Positions 15,865 to 24,630 of a stretch of 64,000 nucleotides of DNA are shown here, piece after piece. A program made the translations under genes and the position numbers. Under the pieces are notes generated by a model. The model was not told the DNA's origin. It did not search any database and saw only the letters and a program-made list of their open reading frames with translations. This DNA comes from Anaerostipes rhamnosivorans (lineage in GTDB: Bacteria > Bacillota > Clostridia > Lachnospirales > Lachnospiraceae), in NCBI RefSeq assembly GCF_005280655.1, contig NZ_CP040058.1, positions 1,340,001 through 1,404,000 of the forward strand. Reading direction: 5' to 3'. Position 1 is the first letter of the stretch. Each line of letters opens with the position of its first letter.

Positions 15865-15959
15865 GGATTGTCACTGTTCGGCAGGCAAAACCGGATTTTA
15901 CGAGTAGGGAAAGTTTTTTGAGGGAACTTCAACCGATCTTGTAGAATTGGGTTTTTTTT
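15865..15959 (+). promoter_or_regulatory. LicT-type ribonucleic antiterminator and terminator
   Basis: A 28-nt element beginning GGATTGTCACTG and ending GGCAGGCAAAACC (15865-15892) matches the RAT hairpin bound by BglG/LicT proteins. A terminator stem AACCGATCT / AGAATTGGGTT with small bulges (15931-15951) and a run of eight T residues follows. In the known mechanism, RAT bound by dephosphorylated-EII-activated LicT prevents terminator formation. Here it sits directly upstream of licT, so the regulator controls its own operon. The 325-bp gap between the recombinase start and licT holds only this and the promoter. Confidence 0.85.
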
Positions 15960-15989
15960 CTTTTGTTCATGTTTATGAGGAGAGGCATT

Positions 15990-16844
15990 ATGAAAATTAC
16001 AAAGGTGATCAACAACAATGTGGTTAGTTCCATAGATGAAGCAGGCAATGAAGTGATCCTTATGGGGACCGGTCTTGGGTTTAAAGGAAAAGCAGGTTCT
16101 CCTGTGGATGATAGCAAGATCCAGAAGGTTTTTCATATGGAGGACCCGGGGGTCAGTCAAAGGTTTAAAGAATTGATCACGGACCTTCCGATGGAGCTTC
16201 TGCAGACATGTAGCGACATCATCATGTATGCAAAAGGGATCCTTAATACGAAGCTCAATGAAAACATCTATATTACCCTTACAGACCATATCAACTTTGC
16301 GCTTCAGAGAATGAAGCAGGATATGATGTACCCCAACCCTCTGAGCCGGGAGGTCAAGACATTCTATGATCTGGAATACAAGATCGGGGAATATGCTCTT
16401 GGAATCGTGGAAAAGGACTTGGGTGTAAAGCTTCCACAGGATGAGGCGGTATCCATAGCCCTCCATGTGGTCAGTGCAGAGTATGATACGAAAGTGCGTG
16501 ACACAGTACAGATCACAACTTTTATCAAAAACGTTATTGACAAGGTCAAAGATTATTTTCAAATGGAACTTACGGAAACTTCTCTAAACTATGAAAGATT
16601 TATTACACACCTCAAGTTTTTGTCAAGAAAAGTCATGTCAGGAGGAGGGATGGACGAAATTGAGCCTGAGCTCCAGAAGATGATCTCAGCCATGTATCCG
16701 GATGAGTATCAATGCAGCCAGGAGATTGCAGAGTATATTAAGAAGGAATACCGGCGGGAAATGTCAGAGGGAGAGATTGTATACTTAACAATGCATATTG
16801 AACGCATAAAAAGCAGCAATCAGACAAAGAACATTAGAAAATAG
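15990..16844 (+). CDS. licT: BglG/LicT family transcription antiterminator
   Basis: A 284-residue antiterminator. The N-terminal CAT RNA-binding domain (MKITKVINNNVVSSIDEAG...) spans about 55 residues, followed by two PRD domains. Conserved histidines are visible in LTDHINFAL and ALHVVSAEY (PRD1) and in YLTMHIERI (PRD2); PTS proteins phosphorylate these to switch activity. I chose ATG 15990, preceded by GAGGAG; upstream in-frame ATGs lie within the leader. The operon partners are a glucose-family EIIA, an EIICB and nagB/nagA, so the inducing sugar is most likely N-acetylglucosamine. Confidence 0.92.
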   Translation: MKITKVINNNVVSSIDEAGNEVILMGTGLGFKGKAGSPVDDSKIQKVFHMEDPGVSQRFKELITDLPMELLQTCSDIIMYAKGILNTKLNENIYITLTDHINFALQRMKQDMMYPNPLSREVKTFYDLEYKIGEYALGIVEKDLGVKLPQDEAVSIALHVVSAEYDTKVRDTVQITTFIKNVIDKVKDYFQMELTETSLNYERFITHLKFLSRKVMSGGGMDEIEPELQKMISAMYPDEYQCSQEIAEYIKKEYRREMSEGEIVYLTMHIERIKSSNQTKNIRK

Positions 16845-16853
16845 GAGGGAATC

Positions 16854-17351
16854 ATGTTTAAGTCTTTGAAGAAAGCGTTTAAGCAGGAAGTGAAATCGGT
16901 TGAAGTACTGTCACCAATGAAGGGGACAGTGATTGCCATGAATCAAGTGGCTGATCCGACGTTTGCAGGAGAAATCCTTGGGACGGGAGTGGCGATCATA
17001 CCGAAAGAGGGGAAAGTTGTATCGCCGATCGACGGAAAAGTCGGCGTGATGTTTGAGACAAAGCATGCGGTCAGCATCTCGGGGCCGGACGGTCTGGAAA
17101 TGATTGTCCATGTGGGGATCGACACTGTTGAACTGAAAGGGGAACATTTTACGGCTCATAAGAATTCAGGAGATCCGGTAAAGGCTGGCGATCTGCTGCT
17201 CACATTTGATATGGATGCCATCAAAGCGGCGGGTTATGATGTAACCGTTCCTGTTGTCATCTGTGAAAAAGGAAATTATACGGATATCGAATGCTTCCAC
17301 GGAAAGGAGGTAGAGGCAGGGGAGCTGATCATCCGGTTAAATGAAAAATAA
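16854..17351 (+). CDS. crr: PTS glucose-family EIIA domain protein
   Basis: A 165-residue EIIA-Glc/Crr-type protein. EVLSPMKGTVIAMNQVADPTFA opens the fold, and MIVHVGIDTVELKGEHF carries the phosphorylated histidine near residue 84. It lies between licT and the EIICB, so it is the dedicated phosphate donor for that permease, which lacks its own EIIA domain. AGGAGG precedes ATG 16854. Confidence 0.92.
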   Translation: MFKSLKKAFKQEVKSVEVLSPMKGTVIAMNQVADPTFAGEILGTGVAIIPKEGKVVSPIDGKVGVMFETKHAVSISGPDGLEMIVHVGIDTVELKGEHFTAHKNSGDPVKAGDLLLTFDMDAIKAAGYDVTVPVVICEKGNYTDIECFHGKEVEAGELIIRLNEK

Positions 17352-17386
17352 GAGAAGGATTTAATTTGAAAGGGGAACTTATTGTT

Positions 17387-18847
17387 ATGATGAAATATTT
17401 TCAGAAATTAGGTAAAGCATTGATGCTGCCGGTTGCGGTACTTCCGGCGGCCGCAATCTTAATGGGTATCGGTTATCTGATCGACCCCAATGTTATGGCA
17501 GCCAATGCCGACAAAGCTCCGATCGCGGTGGCAGTATTCTTAGTGAAGGCTGGAGGAGCCATCATCGATAATCTGCCGATCTTGTTTGCTGTGGGTGTCG
17601 CTCTTGGAATGACCAAAAAGAAAGACGGCGCAGCGGCACTGTCAGGATTGGTTGCTTATCTTGTTGTAACGACTATTTTAAATAGTGACAATGTGGCACT
17701 TTTGCTGAACATTCCGGTTGAGCAGGTAGCTCCTGCTTTTGCAAAGATCCAAAACGCTTTTGTCGGTATTATTTCCGGTCTTATAGCATCAGCTTGCTTT
17801 AATAAGTTTGGAGAAGTACAGTTGCCAACGGCCTTATCATTCTTCAGTGGAAAACGCTGTGTGCCGATCATAACCTCAGCATTAATGTTAGTCGTTTCTG
17901 GTATTTTGTATTTTGTATGGCCGCCATTGTATAATGTATTAGTCAAATTTGGGGAAAGTATTGTAGGACTGGGACCTGTGGGAGCAGGAATCTATGCATT
18001 CTTTAACAGACTGCTCATTCCGACAGGATTACATCACGCATTAAACTCTGTATTCTGGTTTGATGTTGCAGGCATTGACGATATCGGTAAATTCTGGGCA
18101 GGGACCGGAGTCAAAGGTATCACTGGTATGTATCAGGCAGGATTCTTCCCGGTTATGATGTTTGGTCTGCCGGCAGGCGCTCTGGCTATGTACCATACAG
18201 CCAAAGACAACAAGAAAAAAGTAGCGGCAGGTCTATTGATCGCGGCGGCCTTTGCTTCTTTCTTTACCGGCGTTACAGAGCCTCTGGAATTCTCCTTTAT
18301 GTTCTTGGCTCCGGCACTGTATGTGGTTCACGCGTTGCTGACTGGTATTTTTGTGGCGGTAGCGGCAGCTTTACATGCTACAGCAGGATTCAGCTTCAGT
18401 GCAGGACTGGTTGACTTCCTTTTGAGTTCCAGACTTCCAATGGCCAATAAGCCGTGGATGCTGCTGATTCTTGGTGTGATTGCGTTTGTAGTTTATTATG
18501 TGCTGTTCCGTTTTATCATTGTGAAGTTTAACTTAAAGACTCCAGGACGTGAAGAAGACGATGACGTGGAGGAGGAGAAGAGTGCCGTATTGGCAAATGA
18601 TGATTTTACAAGAGTGGCGCAGATCATTTTAGAAGGGCTCGGAGGAAAGGATAACCTGACTTCTATTGACAACTGTATCACAAGGCTTCGTCTGGAAATC
18701 AAGGACCAGGATCTGATTGACGAGAAAAAGATTAAGTCAGCTGGAATTGCAGGAATTATTCGTCCCGGCAAAAACAGTATTCAGATCATCGTAGGCACGA
18801 AAGTGCAGTTTGTGGCAGACGAGTTAATAAAGCTTGCTGAAATGTAA
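17387..18847 (+). CDS. nagE: PTS N-acetylglucosamine-specific EIICB
   Basis: A 486-residue fusion. The N-terminal EIIC of the glucose family (KLGKALMLPVAVLPAAAILM, then about ten membrane segments, FFTGVTEPLEFSFMF near residue 300) spans residues 1-390. An acidic linker (EEDDDVEEEK) leads to a C-terminal EIIB with DNCITRLRLEI, whose cysteine is the phosphorylation site (near residue 428). It imports and 6-phosphorylates GlcNAc; specificity is inferred from the following nagB and nagA. I chose ATG 17387 behind AAAGGGG; a TTG at 17366 would extend it by seven residues. Confidence 0.9.
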   Translation: MMKYFQKLGKALMLPVAVLPAAAILMGIGYLIDPNVMAANADKAPIAVAVFLVKAGGAIIDNLPILFAVGVALGMTKKKDGAAALSGLVAYLVVTTILNSDNVALLLNIPVEQVAPAFAKIQNAFVGIISGLIASACFNKFGEVQLPTALSFFSGKRCVPIITSALMLVVSGILYFVWPPLYNVLVKFGESIVGLGPVGAGIYAFFNRLLIPTGLHHALNSVFWFDVAGIDDIGKFWAGTGVKGITGMYQAGFFPVMMFGLPAGALAMYHTAKDNKKKVAAGLLIAAAFASFFTGVTEPLEFSFMFLAPALYVVHALLTGIFVAVAAALHATAGFSFSAGLVDFLLSSRLPMANKPWMLLILGVIAFVVYYVLFRFIIVKFNLKTPGREEDDDVEEEKSAVLANDDFTRVAQIILEGLGGKDNLTSIDNCITRLRLEIKDQDLIDEKKIKSAGIAGIIRPGKNSIQIIVGTKVQFVADELIKLAEM

Positions 18848-18886
18848 ACTAAGAGTTATATTGAGTAATAGATGGAAACTATTTAT

Positions 18887-18912
18887 GGGGAAACAGCTTT
18901 TAGTGTTTCCCC
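18887..18912 (+). other. intercistronic stem-loop
   Basis: GGGGAAACA pairs with TGTTTCCCC (9 bp, 8-nt loop) between nagE and nagB. It has no T run, so it is more likely an mRNA-processing or stabilising hairpin than a terminator. Confidence 0.6.
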
Positions 18913-18935
18913 GGATCATAGAAAGGAAGTAGAAA

Positions 18936-19673
18936 ATGAGAGTTATTAAGGGAAAAGATTACAAGGACATGAGCAGGAAGGCAGCAAATATTATCTCAGC
19001 AGAGATCATCACTAAGCCAGACTGTGTATTGGGGCTGGCGACAGGATCTTCACCGATCGGGATCTATGAGAATCTGGTACATTGGTATGAGCAGGACGAT
19101 TTGGATTTCAGCCAGGTGAGATCAGTGAATCTGGATGAATACAAAGGGCTTCCGAAAGACAATGACCAGAGCTATGACTATTTTATGCATCAATATCTGT
19201 TTAATAAGGTAAATATCAAACCAGAGAATATCAACATTCCAAATGGTATGGAAGAAGATGCGCAGAAAGAATGTGCAAGATATAACCAGGTGTTAGAGGA
19301 AATCGGTGGGGTGGATTTACAGCTTCTTGGAATCGGACACAACGGGCACATTGGATTCAACGAGCCTGGAGAAGCATTTGAAAAAGAGACCCACTGCGTG
19401 GATTTGACAGAGAGCACCATCAATGCCAATAAGCGTTTCTTTGAAAAAGAAGAAGACGTGCCGAGACAGGCTTATACAATGGGCATCAAATCAATCATGA
19501 AAGCAAAGAAGATTCTTCTTATTATCAGCGGCAAAGAAAAAGCAGGTATTGTAAAAGAAGCATTCTTCGGACCGGTAACACCGAAAGTACCGGCGTCCAT
19601 CTTACAGCTTCACAATGATGTGATCCTGGTAGCAGATGCGGACGCATTGTCAGAGGTAGAGGATTTATTATGA
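18936..19673 (+). CDS. nagB: glucosamine-6-phosphate deaminase
   Basis: A 245-residue NagB. LGLATGSSPIGIYENL near residue 35-50, VRSVNLDEYKGL near 66 (catalytic Asp), and GIGHNGHIGFNEPG near 135 (His/Glu of the active site) are the family signatures. It deaminates and isomerises glucosamine-6-P to fructose-6-P and ammonia. GAAAGGAAG precedes ATG 18936. Its stop overlaps the nagA start by 4 bp, so the two are translationally coupled. The length is normal for the shorter Firmicute enzymes that lack the E. coli allosteric extension. Confidence 0.95.
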   Translation: MRVIKGKDYKDMSRKAANIISAEIITKPDCVLGLATGSSPIGIYENLVHWYEQDDLDFSQVRSVNLDEYKGLPKDNDQSYDYFMHQYLFNKVNIKPENINIPNGMEEDAQKECARYNQVLEEIGGVDLQLLGIGHNGHIGFNEPGEAFEKETHCVDLTESTINANKRFFEKEEDVPRQAYTMGIKSIMKAKKILLIISGKEKAGIVKEAFFGPVTPKVPASILQLHNDVILVADADALSEVEDLL

Positions 19674-20791
19674 TTATAAAAAACGCAGAAGTTTTTTGTG
19701 AAGACGGGGTCTTCCGGTCAAAAGATATCTGTACGGACGGTGAAATATTTTGTGATTCTTCACAGGATGAACAGATCTTAGACGCCGAGGGCTGCTATGC
19801 AATCCCAGGGCTGGTTGATATTCACTTTCACGGCTGTGTGGGATATGATTTCTGTGACGGGACTTCTGAAGCTATCCATAAGATGGCAGAGTATGAAGCA
19901 GAAAATGGAGTGCTTGCGATCTGTCCGGCTACTATGACCTTAGCGGAGGATCAACTGATGTCCATCGCCGAGGCAGCCGCTGGATATAGGGGCGGCGCTG
20001 GAGCGGATCTGGTCGGCATTAACATGGAAGGTCCATTCATCAATGAGGCCAAAAAGGGAGCGCAGAATCCTGCGTATATCCATACACCGGATGTGGACAT
20101 GTACCGGAGGCTTCAAAAGGCTTCAAACGGTTTATTTAAGCTGGTGGACATTGCACCGGAAACCGAGGGAGCCATGGACTTTATCCGTCAGGTAAAAGAC
20201 GAGGCGGTCATCTCGATTGCCCATACTGCAGCGGATTATGACACCGCAGTAAAAGCCATTGAACATGGAGTCAGCCACGTGACACATCTCTACAACGCCA
20301 TGCCGGGGTACAGCCACAGGGCACCAGGTGTCATCGGGGCAGCCTGTGACTACGGACTGGATGTGGAACTTATATGCGACGGTATTCATATTCATCCCAG
20401 TGCCGTCAGGACTACCTTTAAGATGTTTGGAGATGACCATATTATCCTGATCAGTGACAGCATGATGGCCACCGGAATGGATGACGGCACTTATCAGCTG
20501 GGAGGCCAGGACGTTAAAGTCGTGGGCAATCTTGCAACTTTAGCGGAAGGGGGAGCGATTGCAGGCTCTGCCACAAACTTGATGGACTGTATGAGAACCG
20601 CAGTAAAAAGCATGGGGATTCCACTTGAGAGTGCAGTCAAATGTGCATCACAGAATCCAGCCAGATCCATTGGCATTGATGATAAATATGGAAGTATTTC
20701 AGAGGGCAAATATGCCAATGTTGTTATCTTAGACAAAGAGCTGAATATCAAGTCAATCGTACAAAAAGGAAAATTGACAAAGAAGAATTAA
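19670..20791 (+). CDS. nagA: N-acetylglucosamine-6-phosphate deacetylase
   Basis: A 373-residue amidohydrolase. GLVDIHFHGCVGYDF has the HxH-type metal site near residue 50, GINMEGPFINEAKKGAQ the metal-binding Glu near 120, and SIAHTAADY, VTHLYNAM and ILISDSMMATG the other histidines and catalytic Asp. It removes acetate from GlcNAc-6-P to give glucosamine-6-P for NagB. It is the last gene of the operon and ends at a clear terminator. Confidence 0.95.
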   Translation: MIIKNAEVFCEDGVFRSKDICTDGEIFCDSSQDEQILDAEGCYAIPGLVDIHFHGCVGYDFCDGTSEAIHKMAEYEAENGVLAICPATMTLAEDQLMSIAEAAAGYRGGAGADLVGINMEGPFINEAKKGAQNPAYIHTPDVDMYRRLQKASNGLFKLVDIAPETEGAMDFIRQVKDEAVISIAHTAADYDTAVKAIEHGVSHVTHLYNAMPGYSHRAPGVIGAACDYGLDVELICDGIHIHPSAVRTTFKMFGDDHIILISDSMMATGMDDGTYQLGGQDVKVVGNLATLAEGGAIAGSATNLMDCMRTAVKSMGIPLESAVKCASQNPARSIGIDDKYGSISEGKYANVVILDKELNIKSIVQKGKLTKKN

Positions 20792-20803
20792 ACAGAATAA
20801 CAG

Positions 20804-20843
20804 AGGGCAGAAGTACGTTTAAAAGACGGCTTCTGCCTTTCTT
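20804..20843 (+). terminator. terminator of the licT-nag operon
   Basis: AGGGCAGAAG pairs with CTTCTGCCT across a long loop and is followed by T-rich sequence. Positions 20844-21019 hold no gene that I can support. Confidence 0.75.
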
Positions 20844-21019
20844 TATTATATAGTTCTTGGATTATTGAGAGCGGAGAATGTGAGAAATTATATCTTCCGG
20901 CATTTTTCTTCACATTTTTTTGTTGGTTTGTTTTAAAATGTCTGCACGGCATGACCAGAATATGCTGAAGAATATAACCTAAAACCGATTGTAAAAGCAG
21001 AAAAGGACCTGGGATATGG

Positions 21020-21844
21020 ATGAATAAGACAACGATAATCAAAGCTTCCGCAGTCATTGGCGCGTGTTTGGCAGTCATAGGAATAATGATTTTATATTTT
21101 GCAGGAAAAGAGGACGGAAGGGATTCTTCCCCCGCCGATAAGAGGACGATTTTCTCTGAAGAAACACGACAAAAGGCAGAGCAGAAATCTAAGGAAAAGG
21201 TAAAAGCAGAAAAAAAGAAGTATGTAGTAGTGATTGATCCGGGGCATCAGAGGAAACAGGATCAGTCCCAGGAGCCCATCGGGCCAGGGGCTAAAGAAAT
21301 GAAATCGAAGGTATCCTCTGGAACCAGCGGTATTGTGTCAGGATTAAATGAATATGAACTGACCCTTATGGTATCAAAGAAACTTAAGAAAGAGCTCGTA
21401 AAAAGAGGGTATACGGTGTATTTGACCCGGAAAAGAGCAGATGTAAATATCAGCAATGCCAAAAGAGCAAAATTTGCCGAAAAAAAGGGCGCAGATATTT
21501 TTATCAGGATTCATGCCAATGGTTCGAGAGACTATGCAGTGCGGGGTGCTCTTTCTATGGCGCCTTCAAATAACAATCCATATGCGGCACGGCTGGCTAA
21601 ACAATCTCAGGAACTGTCTAAAAGCGTACTAAAAGAGTACTGCAAGGCCACGGGTATGAAGAACCGTGGCGTCACGCTGACAGATCAGATGAGCGGTATA
21701 AACTGGGCAGCTATGCCGGTAACGATTCTGGAACTGGGCTTTTTGAGTAACCCAAAGGACGATATGTCTATGAAAAGTGAACGCTTTCAAAAAAAGATGG
21801 CAGAAGGGGCAGCCAATGGAATTGACCGGTTTGTAAAGAAATGA
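21020..21844 (+). CDS. N-acetylmuramoyl-L-alanine amidase (Amidase_3)
   Basis: A 274-residue exported cell-wall hydrolase. An N-terminal signal anchor (residues ~8-28, AVIGACLAVIGIMILYFAG) is followed by a charged, Lys-rich linker to about residue 70. The Amidase_3 catalytic domain has VVIDPGHQ (first zinc His), NEYELTLMVSKKL (Glu), FIRIHANGS (second His) and PVTILELGFLSNPKDD (catalytic Glu). It cleaves the amide between MurNAc and the stem peptide. I chose ATG 21020; an ATG 5 bp upstream runs into a stop at once. No SPOR or cell-wall binding repeats are present. Confidence 0.9.
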   Translation: MNKTTIIKASAVIGACLAVIGIMILYFAGKEDGRDSSPADKRTIFSEETRQKAEQKSKEKVKAEKKKYVVVIDPGHQRKQDQSQEPIGPGAKEMKSKVSSGTSGIVSGLNEYELTLMVSKKLKKELVKRGYTVYLTRKRADVNISNAKRAKFAEKKGADIFIRIHANGSRDYAVRGALSMAPSNNNPYAARLAKQSQELSKSVLKEYCKATGMKNRGVTLTDQMSGINWAAMPVTILELGFLSNPKDDMSMKSERFQKKMAEGAANGIDRFVKK

Positions 21845-22045
21845 TGCGTGGATGATGGCTTTATGTCCATTAGTACAATATTCGGCTGTGGGACTATGGC
21901 CGAAGCCAAGACATTTTCGGCATGTCAGAAGGAATTTGGAAATATTTAGTTTGTATAAAAATAGTTTGTATACAAATAATTTTGCGAAAACCTCTTTTTT
22001 TCTTATCTGTATTTGTGTATAATAGCCCAAGAGGTGAATACAATA

Positions 22046-22726
22046 ATGAAGAAAAAAAGATGGATGGCAGTGTTGGTTATGGCAGTCCTTATTTGGAATA
22101 TGACAGCGGGAATCATAGAAAAACAGACGGTCCATGCAGCGGCAAAGAAGTCTGTATGGCAGAAGAAATTCGACCGATTCCGGTATGACAGTAAAGTAAA
22201 CCAGCTGATCTTTGTAAAATACCATAAGAAATCAAGAGCAACGGTTTGTATGTACCAGAAAAAGAATCATAAATGGAAACGGATCTTAAAATGCAGAGGC
22301 TATGTAGGGAAAAAAGGAATCTATAAGAAAAAAGAAGGGGATATGAAAACACCTTCCGGTACTTATGGGGTTACGGGAGCTTTTGGTATCAAAAAAAATC
22401 CAGGGTCAAAGATGGAATATACGAAGGTAAATAAATATCTTTATTGGTGCGGCGACAAAAAATACTATAACCGGCTGGTGGATGTGAGAGAAAAAAAGCA
22501 TCGCTGCAGGGGAGAGCATTTGATCGATTACAAGCCACATTATCATTACGGACTTTTTTTGAACTACAATCCAAAACATAAATATAAAAAGGGTTCTGCA
22601 ATTTTTATGCACTGTAAAGGGAAAAAGTCTTTCACGGCAGGATGCATTGCAGTCAGCAAGGCAAACATGAAAAAGATCATAAGAAATGCGGAGCCAGGAG
22701 TAAAAATCTGCATCTACCGCAGTTAA
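22046..22726 (+). CDS. secreted L,D-transpeptidase family protein
   Basis: A 226-residue protein with a signal peptide (residues 1-~30, VLVMAVLIWNMTAGI). A YkuD-type catalytic region follows: GDMKTPSGTYGVTGAFG near residue 105, YHYGLFLNYNP near 165, and SAIFMHCKGKKSFTAGCIAV near 188-207, giving the HxxxxxxxTxGC pattern with the catalytic cysteine. These enzymes make 3-3 or lipoprotein crosslinks in peptidoglycan. It is very basic. I chose ATG 22046 because GAGGTG lies 8 nt upstream. The 200 bp before it hold an AT-rich promoter region with a repeated TTTGTATA and no gene. Confidence 0.85.
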   Translation: MKKKRWMAVLVMAVLIWNMTAGIIEKQTVHAAAKKSVWQKKFDRFRYDSKVNQLIFVKYHKKSRATVCMYQKKNHKWKRILKCRGYVGKKGIYKKKEGDMKTPSGTYGVTGAFGIKKNPGSKMEYTKVNKYLYWCGDKKYYNRLVDVREKKHRCRGEHLIDYKPHYHYGLFLNYNPKHKYKKGSAIFMHCKGKKSFTAGCIAVSKANMKKIIRNAEPGVKICIYRS

Positions 22727-22741
22727 TCAGGAGGGGAACCA

Positions 22742-23611
22742 ATGGAATACGAAGGAATGGTTTACAGACCGCCCAGCGAGGCATACAGCCTGATCATACA
22801 GGTGACGATCGGGTGCAGTCAGAACGACTGTATTTTCTGTAATATGTATAAAGAAAAGCGATTTAGAATGAGGCCGCTTCAGGATGTGCTGGCTGATTTC
22901 AGGGAGGCAAGAGCATACTACAGCTCGATTGGAAAAATCTTTCTGGCAGACGGGGATGCTCTGATCTGCAAGAATGAATATCTTAATGAGATCCTGAACT
23001 ATATACGGGAAGAGATACCGGAATGCCGTCAGGTGACCTGCTATGCGTCACCCAGAAGTGTCATGATCAAAAAAGAAGAGGAACTCCGGGAACTGAAAGC
23101 ACACGGTCTGGATATGGTGTATATGGGACTGGAATCAGGTAATGCACAGGTGCTTGAATTCATGAAAAAGGGGGCGACTCCGCAGGAAATGATCCAGTCA
23201 GCGGGTAAGATAAAGCAGGCAGGCATCCGGCTGTCTGTGACAGCAATCTCTGGTCTTGGAGGAACAAAGCTGTGGAGAGAACATGCAGTTGACACCGGAA
23301 AGGTGCTGTCCGCTATGAAGCCGGATTATGTAGGATTGCTGACCTTGATGGTAGAGCCGGGACTGCCTTTGGAAGAGAAGATTCAAAAAGGGGAATTTGA
23401 ACTGATGACCCCGTATGACAATCTCAAGGAGACAAAACTGATGCTGGAAAACATGGACTGTCCGGGCTGTATCTTCCGTTCCAACCATGCTTCCAATTAT
23501 GTCAATTTGAAAGGGACTTTAAACGAAGACCGGGAAAGAATGATGGCCCAGTTGGAAGAAGCAATCCAGGGAAATATACACTTAAAAGAAGAGTGGATGC
23601 GGGGATTTTAA
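22742..23611 (+). CDS. radical SAM protein
   Basis: A 289-residue protein with VTIGCSQNDCIFCNMYKEKR near residue 22-41. The cysteines are spaced Cx4CxxC instead of the textbook Cx3CxxC, a variant found in a radical SAM family (COG1032-like) with the same CNMYK context. The GLESGN-type motif (YMGLESGNAQVLEFMKKG) supports SAM binding. An extra C-terminal CPGC (residues ~239-242) may bind a second cluster or metal. The reaction is unknown. It starts 15 bp after the transpeptidase gene with GGAGGGG, so the two are probably co-transcribed. Confidence 0.85.
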   Translation: MEYEGMVYRPPSEAYSLIIQVTIGCSQNDCIFCNMYKEKRFRMRPLQDVLADFREARAYYSSIGKIFLADGDALICKNEYLNEILNYIREEIPECRQVTCYASPRSVMIKKEEELRELKAHGLDMVYMGLESGNAQVLEFMKKGATPQEMIQSAGKIKQAGIRLSVTAISGLGGTKLWREHAVDTGKVLSAMKPDYVGLLTLMVEPGLPLEEKIQKGEFELMTPYDNLKETKLMLENMDCPGCIFRSNHASNYVNLKGTLNEDRERMMAQLEEAIQGNIHLKEEWMRGF

Positions 23612-23623
23612 TATAAATGACAG

Positions 23624-23667
23624 AAGGGGAGGTGTCCAATGACCAGGACTTCTCCCCTTGTTTTTAT
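23624..23667. terminator. bidirectional terminator
   Basis: AAGGGGAGGTGTCC and GGACTTCTCCCCTT form a long stem with one mismatch, followed by TTTTT on the plus strand. It separates the convergent radical SAM and phosphatase genes and overlaps the phosphatase stop. Confidence 0.75.
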
Positions 23668-24473
23668 AATTTTATAAATTCTGGTTTTTGATCTTTAAAT
23701 ACCGTATAGTACCGGAAACCAACGGAAGTGAGCAGGTCCGAAAGCTTTGAAAAATCATAAGCCATATGTTCCGGACAGTGTCCGTCTGATCCTATGGTCA
23801 GGATTTCCCCTCCAAGTTCCCGGTAGCGTTTTAAAATATCCGGGTGGGGATTCGGATAGCCGAGGCCGTATTTGTACCCGCCGGTGTTGACCTCGATCCC
23901 TTTTCCATCATCAATGACCGTTCTTAAAATTTCCTCGATCAAATCGGCATAGTCTTTGTAAACAAAATGGTAGTTTTTATCTGGGCAGTAGCGCACTGCA
24001 TAATCCAAATGGCCATAGACGCAGTAGTCATGGTATGTCTGTACATTCTCAAGAATCACTTCTAAATATCTTGTAAGTCCTTGTTTTCCAGGATATGTTT
24101 CAAAAAATATGGATTCATATGGGTCCATTTGGTCAACAATATGGGTAGATCCAATGATAAAGTCAAAATTTTCTGAGCGCGCGAAGGCACGGCATTTGTC
24201 ATAGGTTGTGGGCATGAGACCGATCTCGGTGCCGAACAGCACCTGTATATGATCTTTGTATTTATCCTTTAATGTAAATAATTCCTTTTTATATGTTTGG
24301 ATATCCAGAAGAAAATCAAAGTTTTCATCATTTTCGGGATAGTCGTAATCCTGGTGTTCTGTAAAACAAATTTTCGTAAGACCCAGGTCTACAGCCTTTA
24401 AAATCATAGATTCCATTGGGGCTTTTGAGTCAGATGAGTGGCTGGTATGTAAATGAAAATCTGAACGAATCAT
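23664..24473 (-). CDS. hisK: PHP-domain histidinol-phosphatase (HisK type)
   Basis: A 269-residue PHP phosphoesterase. MIRSDFHLHTSHSSD has the HxH metal motif, ICFTEHQDYD the next His, GTEIGLMP a Glu ligand, IGSTHIV another His, VYGHLDYAVR and ITIGSDGHCPEH (D-x-H) the C-terminal ligands. Histidinol-phosphatase of the HisK/HisJ family hydrolyses histidinol-P in histidine synthesis; other phosphoesters are possible because no his genes are nearby. I chose ATG 24473 behind AAAGGAG; an upstream ATG lacks a ribosome binding site. Confidence 0.85.
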   Translation of the reverse strand: MIRSDFHLHTSHSSDSKAPMESMILKAVDLGLTKICFTEHQDYDYPENDENFDFLLDIQTYKKELFTLKDKYKDHIQVLFGTEIGLMPTTYDKCRAFARSENFDFIIGSTHIVDQMDPYESIFFETYPGKQGLTRYLEVILENVQTYHDYCVYGHLDYAVRYCPDKNYHFVYKDYADLIEEILRTVIDDGKGIEVNTGGYKYGLGYPNPHPDILKRYRELGGEILTIGSDGHCPEHMAYDFSKLSDLLTSVGFRYYTVFKDQKPEFIKL

Positions 24474-24630
24474 GGCATCTCCTTTATATATATTTAAGAT
24501 TGGTTTCACCTTTATTATATATAATTATTAAAAAAAATACATGAAAAACAGAGAAGTTACAAAAGTTTTACTTTAAATTAACAATTACCTTATGTTAAAC
24601 TAAGGATGTTTAATACAGGAGGAAAAAAGA

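Noticed and set aside
15744..16562. 272-codon minus-strand frame opposite licT
   Set aside because: licT has clear CAT and PRD domains; the antisense frame has no recognisable feature or ribosome binding site.
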